From Blasia pusilla (Eukaryota; Marchantiophyta; Marchantiopsida; Blasiales), in NCBI GenBank assembly GCA_050084515.1, contig CM114272.1:57226001-57290000 (forward strand): a DNA stretch of 64,000 nucleotides, written 5' to 3'. Position 1 is the first letter of the stretch; each line of letters starts with the position of its first letter. The notes under the pieces are model-generated. The model worked only from the letters and a program-made list of their open reading frames with translations, ran no database searches and was not told the origin of the DNA. The position numbers and the translations under genes are program-made. Shown here in pieces: positions 9,761 to 20,039 of the stretch.

Positions 9761-11798
9761 CCCCCACCCGGCTCGCACTGCACCACTCAACGTCGGGTGG
9801 TGGCATAGTAGGAGCACTACTACCAATACCACCATGGGTGATAGACACATAGCCTGGAGACCAATATTGTCCCCATGCCTCAATCTCAAGCAACATGGTC
9901 CTTCCTAAACTCATGGTAATCATCCATGGGTGGTCCTTCCAAGTCTTTGAAACAACCCCTTCCAAGCCAAGAAGGGTGTAAACAACGTGCGTTCCGCAAC
10001 ATCTGCATATCACACCACGTATCAAACTCCTGCATGAAGTCCTCCAACTCAATGGTACCCACTTTGCACCGAGTATCGTCGTGGGCCCTTCATGGCCCCA
10101 TATCCACCGTCCATGTCCCAAATCAATGGAGTTGCAACACTCGATAACAACGTAGAAGACTCGGTGTTTGGAACACCTCGCCCTCCTCTTCATCAACCGT
10201 CGGTGGAAAAGGTAGCCGATACCTAAATCCACTCCGTGTGAAACCACCACTGTCCGCACCACGGTCCCCAACCAGACCACCCGACAGCTCCGTGATGACC
10301 AACGCCGATGCCGCACCACCACCAAATTACCCAAGTGACGTCGATGTCGCTCTACTATTGTAGCTCTACTAGTTATGGGTGTAGGCAACCTAACTTGTCA
10401 TCACCACAAGAAGTCTCCCACAATCTACTCGTCATCCCTCCAGCCTCACTACTGGTAGCACACAGGAGTAACACTACTCAGGAAATCAGCGTCAACCCTA
10501 ACAATGGGCGCGCAAGCAAGAAGCACGATGGAGGGGATCCAAACACAGGAAATCCAACGACAACCCTCCAATCGCAAATGGAAATCAAGGTAACACAATC
10601 CACCAAACGTGGTGCCCTCTGAATCCACAAAACCCACCACACAATTCTAACGCAATAGCTACTCCGCCGCGGGTCGATGACGTGCTAGTCGAACGCGCAG
10701 CACCTGAAAATACCACCTTCATGGAGAGGCTACACCGTACTATGCGCTAGAGGTACATCAACCAAAAACCTGAGATGCATAAAGCGCCTAACACATCTCC
10801 GAACAGCACCAAATGAGCTACAACAGTCTGTACACTGGCATAGTTAAGAACTCGGCAGTTAAGCGTCCTCCAGGCAGAATAGCCCAAAGATGGGTGACCA
10901 GTTATGCAAAACTCAAATCCCAAATCCTGCAAAAATTGCCTCACGCCCTTGCTCCTTACTCCTTACTCCGCCTCTCACGCCCACTCGCCCCGAACTACCA
11001 CGAGTTGCCTCGAAGCCGCAAAACGCCGAGACATGCCCCTATCGCCCCGTTCGCCACGCTTCGCCATGCTTCGTCATGCTTCGCTATGGAGAGAGGTCCA
11101 ACCAGGGCGCTCCCAACGGAATAGGTGTCTCCAACAATGAACGAGTCACCAACCAACCAGCCCCTCCGATCCGCTGTCCACCATAGCCAGACCTTGAGCT
11201 AGTCCGCGAAATTTCGATCAGAAATTACTTCACAAATACGTGACCGAAATCAAATCTGTTTCAATCAGAATTCAATTGACCACCATAGCTATCTCCCCAC
11301 AAAAACTCAGCTACAACCGAGCTCCGTACTCGAGCTAAAAATCAGACAAACTTGTTGTCCATACACCTCTAGAACCGCAAATCCGACAGCGCTTCCGCCA
11401 AGTTTCATGCACGCAGAAATCCGCAACGCTCCACGCACTCAAGCAGATAGCTTCACATGAGATCACAATACAAGTAGCAATAGGAACCTCTCACCCGATC
11501 TGGATGAACTTCAACACAACTTCCGCACTCCAAGCTCTCCACATCAGAAAACCGTCGAACACGAACCAGAATCTTCAATCCTTGATAACTTCCAACTCCC
11601 TTGACAAAATCCGGCGATCTAAAGCGCGTTGGAAAGCTCTCAGCAAGGCGCTTCTTTCCCAACCAACCGCGCACCAGATTCACACCTCCAACATAGGCCA
11701 CAAGCCACGAACATCCACGGCTGAGTACACAATCAGCCCTAACCAGATCCTACTGATCTACAATCGAAGCTACCATCGATCTACTCTAGTTCTTTGAG
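9761..11798 (-). other. 5' leader region of element A
   Basis: About 2 kb between the 5' LTR and the Gag core. Long open frames occur but none shows a recognisable domain. It starts with a GTACC/ACTAGT simple repeat at 9715-9770 and includes a C-rich segment at 10.94-11.19 kb with repeated CGCCACGCTTCG-like motifs. The primer binding site just inside the LTR (below 11799) does not resemble the common initiator-Met type. Confidence 0.5.
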
Positions 11799-12168
11799 TG
11801 AAATCCGTGAAAGACCTACTGTCATAAAACACGTTTACAATCACATACAATCGAGCCAAACCCACTCCACGATGGGAGAATCTAGGTGGAAGCTTATGGA
11901 AACACCATAGCCAAGAGCTCTACTCACTACCAAGGCTAACTCCCAACGCAATAGCAGGCTCAACTCAAAGAACTGATTGTTTCTTTGAGGGCAAGCCACC
12001 TTATATCCTCCAACCTAAGAGCGGGCCCACGGGAAAGTCACCCCAAGTGAGTAACCCCCAACCCTATGTATGGAACCGCATCTCTACCAAGCCACTACGG
12101 TCCTACATAAGGAATGGCCTCTACCAGCACACCATACTCTACGACATAATCCGTATGGTCATGACAGG
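11799..12168 (-). repeat. 5' LTR of element A, lacking its terminal part
   Basis: It matches 2559-2925 from TGAAATCC to CCGTATGGTCATGA and then joins element B's DNMT coding sequence directly. The last about 100 bp of the LTR are missing here but are present outside the other LTR at 2450-2556. Confidence 0.85.
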
Positions 12169-12700
12169 GCATACCACCCGCGTCTTTGGTGGACCAACTT
12201 GGTACCACATGAGGTGTTGCGGAGGGCTTATGCGAGAGTGGAGCATTCCTCCAATTTGTTGGTGGATTCTATATTGGATCCGGGCCGTCGATCATAGGTA
12301 GTGAGGCACGATGATCGACCGCCGTTGATCGTGGTCAACAAGATTGGCATGCCACGGCACCTTTCCTGCATTGGTGAGTTTTCCCACTTCCTATGCATTC
12401 AAGGAGGCCGGACCTGGCTTGGTTTGCGATGATCAAGTACACAGGTTGGTGGAGCCCAATGCCGATGAGCAAGAGCAAGCGATGGGATTCCCCACAGGAG
12501 TGACGACAGTACCATCACTATCGGAGGCATCACGACGTCATGTCTTGGGTCAAGTGATGGACTTGAACTGCTTGACATGGATTTTCAACTTAGGAGTAGC
12601 TCAACAACGTTATTTGAGGATGCGACAGATCACAAAAGTTGCGTTGGTGAGCCCTTTGTCTACCAAGACGGTTGAGGCAGTGATTGGGGCCGAGACGTGA
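12169..12700 (+). pseudogene. DNMT C-terminal half of gypsy element B (motifs VIII to X)
   Basis: Coding resumes with AYHPRLWWTNLVPHEVLRRAYARVEHSS and the LLVDSILDPGRRS segment, then EAGPGLVCDDQVHRLVEPNA, DEQEQAMGFPTGVT and LGQVMDLNCLTWIFNLGVAQQ, the motif IX/X part of the methyltransferase. A frameshift near 12300-12340 divides it. Together with 1535-2449 it gives one DNMT gene, interrupted exactly by element A. Confidence 0.88.
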
Positions 12701-12879
12701 GGAGATCGACATACCAAGGGTGATCGGTAGAGACACCCTTGGACTTCTTGGGATGTTTGTAGGTACGCAAGGAGATGATAGCCACAGAATGGAGCGTGGT
12801 TCCGGGTACTGCACGTGGAGATGAAAGTTCTATTATCTAAGACGGGATTGCACCATAGCAACCACCGACATCCGCGCCG

Positions 12880-13790
12880 GAGAGTCCTACTGTAGTCACG
12901 ATGGAGACTTGAGAGCCAGATATGGGCCCTAAGTTGACAGGAGGAGAGTGGTGTTGGGTACACCAGTTCCTTATGAGTTATAGGAGCTGTTTTGCATTTA
13001 GTATGCATGATTTGGATATGGTGAAGGGCTGAGGGATCCATATTGAGTTATCGAGTGACACGCGAATCTTCCGAAGATCTTTCAAGAATAGTGACATGGA
13101 GAGGGCTTTGATTCAGAGTAGGAGCGATGACTTGGTTGGAGCAAGACTAGTGGAGATGTCGCATGGAGAGGATGCATCTGCCACTGTCATGCCCGCCAAG
13201 AAGGATGTGCATGGCAACTAGACGGATAGGCGGATGTTTGGAGATTATCGACCTATCAATCGGAAAACAAAGTCCAATAGGTATGCCATGCCCATCCTTG
13301 AGGAGATCTTTGATGCGATTGGGCATGCAAAGGTCTTCAGTTCATTGGATTTGCGAGCCGGATACCATCAGCTGCCATCAGATTGGAGGACAGGCAGAAG
13401 ACGACATTTTGGGGCACTTTAGCGCCACAGTTGAGGAGCATGAGCGACATCTAGAGAAGGTGTTTCGACAATTGCACTTACATGGGCTAAAGCTACATCC
13501 ACGCAAGTGCAAGTTCTTCTACGACCTGATTGAGTACTTGGGTCATACGATATACCCAAGGGGCCTTGGTGTGCAACAGACAAAGGTAGGCTATTTCACT
13601 CATTCCACACTTTACAGATGTGAGTCGAGTTCGTGCATTCATGGGATTGGTGAACTTCTATCGACAATACGTCAAGGGTTTCAATTCGATTGCAAAGTCG
13701 CTAACCTTGATGACCAAGGTGGATCAAGAGTGGCACTGGGGGGGATGAGCAAGAGAGAGCATTTCAGATGCTCAAGGACAGATTGACGTC
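12880..13790 (+). pseudogene. pol: Reverse transcriptase of element B, catalytic core deleted
   Basis: The N-terminal RT segments match element A: MSHGEDASATVMPAKKDVHG, RRMFGDYRPINRKT, FSSLDLRAGYHQLPS. At about 13380-13430 the sequence jumps from this point to TVEEHERHLEKVF, which in element A lies after YIDD; the PFGLKNAPAEFQ and YIDD segments are gone. The remainder (YLGHTIYPRGLGVQQTK) is frameshifted. The copy therefore cannot encode an active RT. Confidence 0.85.
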
Positions 13791-14205
13791 CGTGCCTATA
13801 TTGAGGAGACCGATCAGGGGACGTCCTTTCCAGTTGCATACCGATTGGAGCATATCGGGGCTTGGAGCCGTGCTCACCCACCATGACGATGATGGTAGAG
13901 AGTTCGTGGTGGCTTACGCTAGTTGCTCGAACAACATTGTAGAGGCAAAGTATAGCTCGTATGAGGGTGAGTGCTTGGCTGAAGTGTTGGCTATCACACA
14001 TTTCAGATGTTATCTTTTTGGCAATCCCTTTACCATCATTACTGATCATCAGCCACTTAAGTGGTTGATGGAGTCCGAAAAGCTTACAAGGAAGCTTGCA
14101 AGGTGGGCTCTTTTGTTGCAAGAGTATGACTTCTAGGTGGTGCATAGACCTGGGACGCTTAACTAGGATGCAGATGGTTTGAGCTGTAACCCATGCTCGA
14201 GTTAG
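13768..14205 (+). pseudogene. pol: RNase H of element B
   Basis: The frame from 13768 shows LHTDWSISGLGAVLTHHDDD, VVAYASCSNN, KYSSYEGECLAEVLAITHFR, ITDHQPLKWLME and LARWALLLQEYDF, then a TAG at 14134 where element A has Gln, and continues with VVHRPG. Conserved Asp and Glu positions of RNase H are visible. Further TAG codons at 14164 and 14203 lie in the connection to integrase. Confidence 0.85.
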
Positions 14206-14439
14206 CAAGATGCAACTGGAGCTCGTTGGCATGATGAGAGTGATGAGGAATTGGTGCTAGGATGGCATGCGTCAGCCAATTTGGGCTTGTTGGCTATGGA
14301 GAGCCAGATTGCTGAGACTTTGATGGCGAGGTCTGGTGGAGAGTCCTTAGATCCAGAGGCTGGTAAGGAGACAAAAGATGGCCGACACATTCAAGATGAT
14401 GGAATGGCCTTGGCGTACGTGTGTATTGGTAGCATCGCG

Positions 14440-15590
14440 AGCATAGTGGGTGCTAGAGAGCGGGATCGGATCCTACAGCAAGCCAGACGGTTCCGGTGGT
14501 AGGGCACACATGTATTGCAAGTGTGGGAGGATGGTAGAGTGAGTGTAGTGCCTCATCCTTTGCAGAGAGCACGTTTGGTGCGTCATGCCCACGAGGAGTT
14601 GGGTCATTTTGGAATGAAGCGGACGTACAACTTGCTCAAGATTCAATATTGGTGGCGAGGCATGCAGACTGATGTTCAATAGTTTGTTGCCAGATGCATG
14701 GTGTGTGATCGAGTCCGAGCATCGTTCAATGCTCCGACTCCATAGTTGCATCCACTTCTGATCATGGGTTTAGGTTATAGATGGAGTTTGGATTTTGGAG
14801 CACCTTTGCCTTTGACGGATCGCCATAGTTGTTATATGTTGGTGATGGTCGAGCACTTCTCGAAGTGGATAAAGTTGGTTGCATTGCGTGACAAAGCGAG
14901 TGAGGGAGTAGCGTATGCCTTCCTAGATCAAGCGTTGAGTCATTACGGCGCACCGATTGAGGTGTTGATAGATCAAGGTACATAGTTCTGTGGAGAGTTT
15001 TAGGCCTTGTGTGATTAGGCACTGATCGACCACCGCACTACTTTGTGAGATCATCCTGAGGCGGATGGACTAGCGGAGCGGGTTGTGTAGACGGTGAAGA
15101 GAGGACTACGCAAGTATGGCTTGTAGAGAGGTCACCTAGGAGATTGGGACCTTCAATTTCCGTGGTTGGCGATGGGATACAGATTCAGCAGGCAAGCATC
15201 CTTAGCGTCTTTTTCACCGTACTTGGTGCTTTATGGCCGAGAGCCATTCGTCGAGAAGTTGGTGAGGTGTTGAACCTTGATGACCCTAATATATGGATGC
15301 GAGCATATTCTGAGAGGGCTGAGTTGTTTCAAAAAATGATGCCCATCGAGATGCGTTGAGGTATGCAGCTATTCGGGGAGGTGGTTATCGACCTACTATC
15401 CGGAGGTTTCATCAAGGAGACTATGTCTACTTGCAGCAGACGGCACCCACGACGTTGGATGTGACTATAAGATGCACCATCTTGAGAGTGCGTGATGTTT
15501 TGCCATCCGGTGTTCTCTTATTGGAGGGACGCGATGGTATGGTTTGGAAGGACCATGTGCGTAACTGTGCGCCATAACGGTACAAATGAT
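14440..15590 (+). pseudogene. pol: Integrase of element B
   Basis: In one frame the translation gives RERDRILQQARRF, the H..H..C..C zinc region (HAHEELGHFGMKRT, then RCMVCDRV), IMGLGYRWSLDFGAPLPLTD, EHFSKWIKLVALRDKASEGV, YAFLDQALSHYGAPIEVLID, EADGLAERV, and then FPWLAMGYRFS. It is broken by eight TAG and one TGA between 14500 and 15126, plus frameshifts further on. The C-terminal tail (GDYVYLQQTAPTTLDVTI, ILRVRDVLPSGVLLLEGRDG, WKDHVRNCAP) is in a third frame at 15356-15577. Confidence 0.87.
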
Positions 15591-15944
15591 CCGAGCTAAG
15601 CAATAGTTCTTGCAGACTTGAGGTGTATGTTATGTGATTCCTTCCGTGGTGCAGCCACTATGCTAATCTCTGATTCGTGTTTGAGAGGATGGCATATGGC
15701 ATGTTTGACGCCATCTCTCACTAGGGTTACCCAAGGACAATGGATGTGTCCTAGATGTATATAGAGTAGGTAGTTCTACATTCCAACTTGTGTTTGTGAC
15801 ATGGATGACAAGAAGGCGACTAACGATGGGGCCACATAAGCACATGGCCTTCTTGCTCTTAGCGTCGAGAGATGTATGTTATGATACGTAGGGTAGATGG
15901 CTATCTGGAGTTAGAGAGACATAACCACCAGCTAGGGGGACGAT

Positions 15945-16558
15945 TGGAGATATTTTGGTACTTCTTGTCTTGTTTTTTGGATGCCATAAGTTAGCATGGG
16001 ATCATGCATGTTTCTGTGCGTGTTTGGTGACAGCTATGTGTATAAGCACGACAACCGTCATGTCTTTTAGGATAGATCAGTGAGATCTAGTAGAGCGCCT
16101 TTGTGAGTAGTGGAGGACAGGCTTAGTAGGTCGAGGATGACCTGTTGAGGCCCCGGAAAACCTTAGAGAGCTGGTTTCCCCTTCGTTTCGGCTCATTTGG
16201 AGCCATATTCAGAAACTCACTATTTTAGGTAAGTATCATTTTGAGTATATGATCAACTTTATTTTTTTGGTAAGTGGCCCTTGACCTCCTACATCAGGTC
16301 AAGAGCCAAGGAGGTGACTTGGGAGCATAGTTTACCATGGAGAGAGCTTGGGAGAGGGGAGGGGTATACCTCAAGAAGAGAGAGTTTGAGAGCTCATTCT
16401 CTCTTTGTTGAACCTCTTGGCATGAGGCGGCGGAGCTATGGTCTTGTTTGCCTTGTGTGTGTAATCCAAGCCTCTCATTAGGAGAGTGGGTTTGGTTTGA
16501 CATTGAGAGAGACATGTGAGAACTATGGTGTTGTGAAAGAGATTCGATCTTATTTTAT
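15945..16558 (+). repeat. LTR of element B (about 610 bp), preceded by polypurine tract
   Basis: A polypurine tract (GCTAGGGGGACGA, 15931-15943) precedes TTGGAGATATTTTGGTA. The same start recurs at 16558 and 18268 and, in reverse, at 46963. The 614 bp between the first two starts are taken as one LTR unit; the exact 3' end is uncertain because the next LTR follows directly. Confidence 0.7.
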
Positions 16559-16700
16559 TGGAGATATTTTGGTACTTTTTGTCTCGTTGTTTGGATGCCA
16601 CGAGTTAGCATGGGATCGTGCGTATTTGTGTGTGTGTTTGGTGACAGCCATGTATATTGTGTATCGATGTGTATGCGTATGACATCTTGGAGCAGCAGCG
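16559..16700 (+). repeat. Second, truncated LTR abutting the first
   Basis: About 130 bp match the start of the preceding LTR (GGAGATATTTTGGTAC; TTGGTGACAGCCATG), then run into integrase sequence of remnant C without any internal 5' region. This tandem arrangement is typical of recombination between related elements. Confidence 0.7.
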
Positions 16701-16704
16701 TACT

Positions 16705-18085
16705 AGCAGCATCACAATCATGATAGATGCTAGAGATTGGGATTGGATCCTATAGTAAGCCAGACGCGGGGTTCCGGTGGGAGGGGACACATGTCTTGCG
16801 AGTATGGGAGGATGGTAGAGTACGCATGGAACTTTATCCTTTCTAGAGAACAGGTTTGGTGGAACATGCCCATGAGGAGGTGGGTAACTTTGGAGTGAAG
16901 TCGACATACAACTTGTTGCAGATATAGTATTGGTGGCGAGGCATGTAGACTAAAATTCCACAAGTTTGTTGCAAGATGCATGATGTGTGATGGGGTCAAA
17001 GCATCGTTCGATGCTCCGCCTCTACAATTGCATTCAATGCCCATCATGGGTTTAGGTTAAAGATGGAGTTTGGATTTTGCAGGATCTTTACCTTTGACGA
17101 AGCGCCATAGTCGTTATGTGTTGGTGATGTTCAAGCACTTCTCAAAGTGGATAGAGTTGGTTGCATTGCTTGAAGAAGTGAGTGAGGGAGTAGTGTATGC
17201 CTTCCTTAATTGAGTATTGAGTCATCATGGCACCTCAGTTGAAGTGTTGAAAGACTAGGGTACGGAGAGTTTCAAGCCTTGTTTGATTAGGCATTGATTG
17301 ACCACTCCACCTCTTTGTAGGAACATCCTGAGGCGGATGGACTAGCGAAGAGGGAAGTGCAGACGGTGAAGGGAATTTTATAGAAGTATGGCTTGAGGTC
17401 ACGTAGAAGATTGAGTCATGCAGTTATCGTGGTTGGCGATGAGATATAGATTCAAGAGGTAGGCATCCTTAGTGTCTTTCTCACCCTATTTTTTGTTTTA
17501 TGGTTGAGAGTCTACTTCACCAAAAACCATTTGTTGAGATGCTAGTGAGGTGTTGAACCTCGATGACCATGATATATGGATGCGAGCATGTTTGGAGAGG
17601 GTTAAGCTATTTCGGAGAGTGTTGCCCATAGCATTTGAGAGCTTGGTGATTGTGCAACATCATGATACTTTGAGCTATGCAACTATTTGGGGGGATGATT
17701 ATTGGTGGACAACTTGGAGATTTCATAAGGAAGACTATGTCTACTTACAGTAGGCGGCATCCATGATGTTGGATATGATTGTAGGACATACTCTCTTGAG
17801 AGTGCGAGAGTTCTCTTATTGAAGGGATGCAATGGTATGGTTTGGAAGGACCATGTGCTGACCTATACACCATGTCACCTTCCTTACATTGACAGTAGAG
17901 TTGACGTGAGCTTAGTAATAGTCCCTGCAAGCTTGCGTTGTATGTTGGGTGGTTCTATCCGTGGTGCACCTACTAGGCTACTCTATGATGGATACTTTAT
18001 AGGGTGAGATATGGCATGTTTGACACCACCTCTCACTAGGGTTCCTCAAGGATGATGGATGTGCCTTAGATGTACATAGAGTAGA
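16705..18085 (+). pseudogene. pol: Gypsy remnant C: integrase end
   Basis: A second, more diverged copy of the integrase region found in B, starting at the RDWDWIL segment (B: RERDRILQQ) and including FHKFVARCMMCDGVKASFDA, the IMGLG segment, LVMFKHFSKWIELVAL, and ending at the same point as B (16 codons past CLRCTHRV-like sequence; TAGATGTACATAGAGTAG at about 18065). Stops and indels are frequent. No gag, DNMT or RT sequence belongs to it in this window. Confidence 0.8.
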
Positions 18086-18267
18086 TACTAGATAGTTATA
18101 GATCCTGATTTTTTTCGGTAACATGGATTACAAGAAGGCGACTAACAACGGGGCCACATGACCACCTTGCCTTTTTGCTATTTGTGTCCTAGAGATGCAA
18201 GTCATGTTAGGTAGGGATAGATGGCTCTTTGGAGTTAGAGGGACCTAACCACCATCTAGAGAGACGA

Positions 18268-18466
18268 TTGGAGATATTTTGATATTTGATCATCTCGATA
18301 TTTAGATGTCATGAGTTAGTACTATATCTTGTTTGTTGATGTCTCTATTCGGTGAGAACAATGTATATTGTGTAGTGATGTGTATGTGCACGAAAAGTGT
18401 CATGTGTTTTAGGGTAGATCGACTAGTTAATAGTAGAGCACCTTTAAGGATATTGGACAGGAAGCA
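18268..18466 (+). repeat. LTR start of remnant C, truncated by copia sequence
   Basis: A polypurine-like CTAGAGAGACGA run precedes TTGGAGATATTTTGATA, matching the B LTR. It is cut at about 18466, where Ty1/copia coding sequence begins. Confidence 0.7.
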
Positions 18467-18928
18467 TATCTGATCGAAAACTCCACATCTAGTTATTCAT
18501 CTACTTTGGGAAGTGTAGCTATAAGTTGGGCTTCAAAGAAGCAACCTACAGTTGCTTTATCTTCAACAGAGGATGAGTATAGAGGAGCAACCAATGCAGC
18601 ATGTGAGGCGGTGTGGCTTCATCAATTACTTGTTGAGATTGGTGTTAGTAACTTAGGACCTAGTGTAATATATGCAGATAATATTAGTAGCATCAAGCTT
18701 GCTAATAACCCTGCATTTCATGCTCGTACAAAGCATGTTGAGGTGCACTTTCATTTTATCAGAGAGAAAGTGCTTGCAGGAGAAATTAATCTTGTGTATA
18801 TAGATACAGATAAGCAAATTGCTGACATCTTTACAAAGGCATGGTCTAGAGATAAGTTTGAGATATTTAGAAATGATTTAGGTATTAGAGATATCGATAT
18901 GAGCTTGAGGGGGAGTATTGAAGATTGA
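18467..18928 (+). pseudogene. pol: Ty1/copia RNase H, 5'-truncated
   Basis: The copia-type RNase H end of Pol is clear: DRKSTSSYSSTLGS (with one extra base at about 18482), VAISWASKKQPTVALSSTED, EAVWLHQLLVEIG, IYADNISSIKLANNP, HARTKHVEVHFHFIREKV, and the TDKQIADIFTKAWS terminus. The final frame of about 140 codons is open and ends inside the LTR, as is usual in this superfamily. Everything upstream of RNase H is missing, so the fragment was cut off where it joins the gypsy LTR. Confidence 0.93.
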
Positions 18929-19255
18929 GTTATACTCAAGCTTATGAGACATCTCAACTACTACATTTGGTACTCACACAAAGTAGGAAAGCTTAATCTT
19001 AGTTAGTCAGTTAAGCTTGATTATCTTAACTAGGGTTAGCTAGTCACAATTAGTCTAACTCAAGACTATGGTTAAGATTAGGGTTAGGGTTGCTTGTACA
19101 TAATCTATATAATTGAGGAAGGGACCAGCCTCCACTCATTCTCTCATTGCAAATTTCGTTCTCCATGGTGGTGTGTGAGTGTGAGAACCGTTTTCCACCA
19201 GTTATGCTTCTTTAGCAATTTTCCATAGATTCTAACTATTCGGAGTATATTAAGT
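18903..19255 (+). repeat. Polypurine tract and 3' LTR of the copia element
   Basis: GCTTGAGGGGGAGTAT (18903-18918) is the polypurine tract and the LTR starts TGAAGATTGAG at 18919. The LTR contains TATATAATTGAGG at about 19107, a possible TATA element, followed by CTCATTCTCTCATTGC-like leader sequence. The 3' end is not certain; about 19255 is an estimate. A GATTAGGGTTAGGGTT run at about 19076 lies inside it. Confidence 0.75.
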
Positions 19256-20039
19256 CAGGCCATCGCAAGAGCTATTACCTTTCAACCCTATATCAGAGAC
19301 TGGTCAATAACAAATACACGGCTATGCTAGAGCATGTCTTGACAATTTTTATTAGAATCAAACACATCGACATAGATTTGTAGAAAGGAGTGGAACTTTT
19401 GGAGTGTGATTCTTTGAAAAGCAAGGAAAAACTCTTCATAGGTCTAACACATTTGAATCGAAGTAATTGATAGAACCTTAGGAGATCAGTCCCAGAGAAA
19501 TAATTAATATTAAGTTGATAAGGAGAAAAAAGAAGTAATAAATCATCTAAATTCTTTACAAGTTAATAAACTTTGAATTCTTTTCAAGTTAAGAAATATA
19601 GAATGACCTCTCATTTACGTAGAAGGGCTCATTACAATTGACATCATCCAAGTGATCTCTTCTTGGATTAGAACCAGAAAATTGGAGATGAAAATTTGCG
19701 AATTTGATCACGGATTGTAGGAAAAGAAGAACGGAGAGGTCGAGGTTAAGCAACTACGAGGGAATAGAGCTGCTAGCGGGAGGATTGGGGCGATTATGAG
19801 AGTACTACTTCACTTAAAGGCACATGAAAAATGATCAAAGAAATCACCTATGCATCTATCGCATTGCAATAATCAAAGAGTGCTAACTTACTTATTAAGA
19901 GTCATTCTTAATGACTAACTAATACTATATTATGCCACATATGAGTCTTTAGTTACATGTAGAGGTATTTTAGTCTTATTGGACTCTAGTTGTAAGAAGC
20001 TTAGTGCTAAAACCACCATATTCCTTCTAGTGAGACGAG
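19256..20039. other. Spacer with weak repeats
   Basis: No coding region was recognised. Two similar segments (AATTCTTTACAAGTTAA near 19550 and AATTCTTTTCAAGTTAA near 19577) form a short direct repeat. The rest is AT-rich. Confidence 0.5.

Larger units (their letters stand above)
2450..12168 (-). mobile_element. Ty3/gypsy element A carrying a DNMT gene, nested in element B
   Basis: A 9.7-kb minus-strand LTR retrotransposon, inserted between two codons of element B's DNMT. Order from its 5' end: incomplete LTR (11799-12168), long leader, gag with zinc knuckles (9.76-8.85 kb), degenerate protease (8.4-7.7 kb), DNMT (7.48-6.48 kb), RT (6.28-5.25 kb), RNase H, integrase, polypurine tract and full LTR (3026-2559). 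An additional LTR tail (2450-2556) lies outside the full LTR, and the same tail is missing from the other LTR. RT before integrase gives the gypsy order. Several genes contain frameshifts, so the copy is probably inactive although it has the best-preserved RT and DNMT in the window. Confidence 0.9.

Noticed and set aside
14134-15126. TAG used as a sense codon (for example Gln) in this genome
   Set aside because: The amidohydrolase and element A RT read well with the standard code, and frameshifts and deletions in the same copies indicate decay.
16281-16682. Short frames within 16.28-16.68 kb as host genes
   Set aside because: They fall inside LTR sequence repeated at 15945, 16559 and 18268.
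19070-19095. Telomere-like GGGTTAGGGTT
   Set aside because: Only about two units, located inside the copia LTR; too short for a telomeric repeat.
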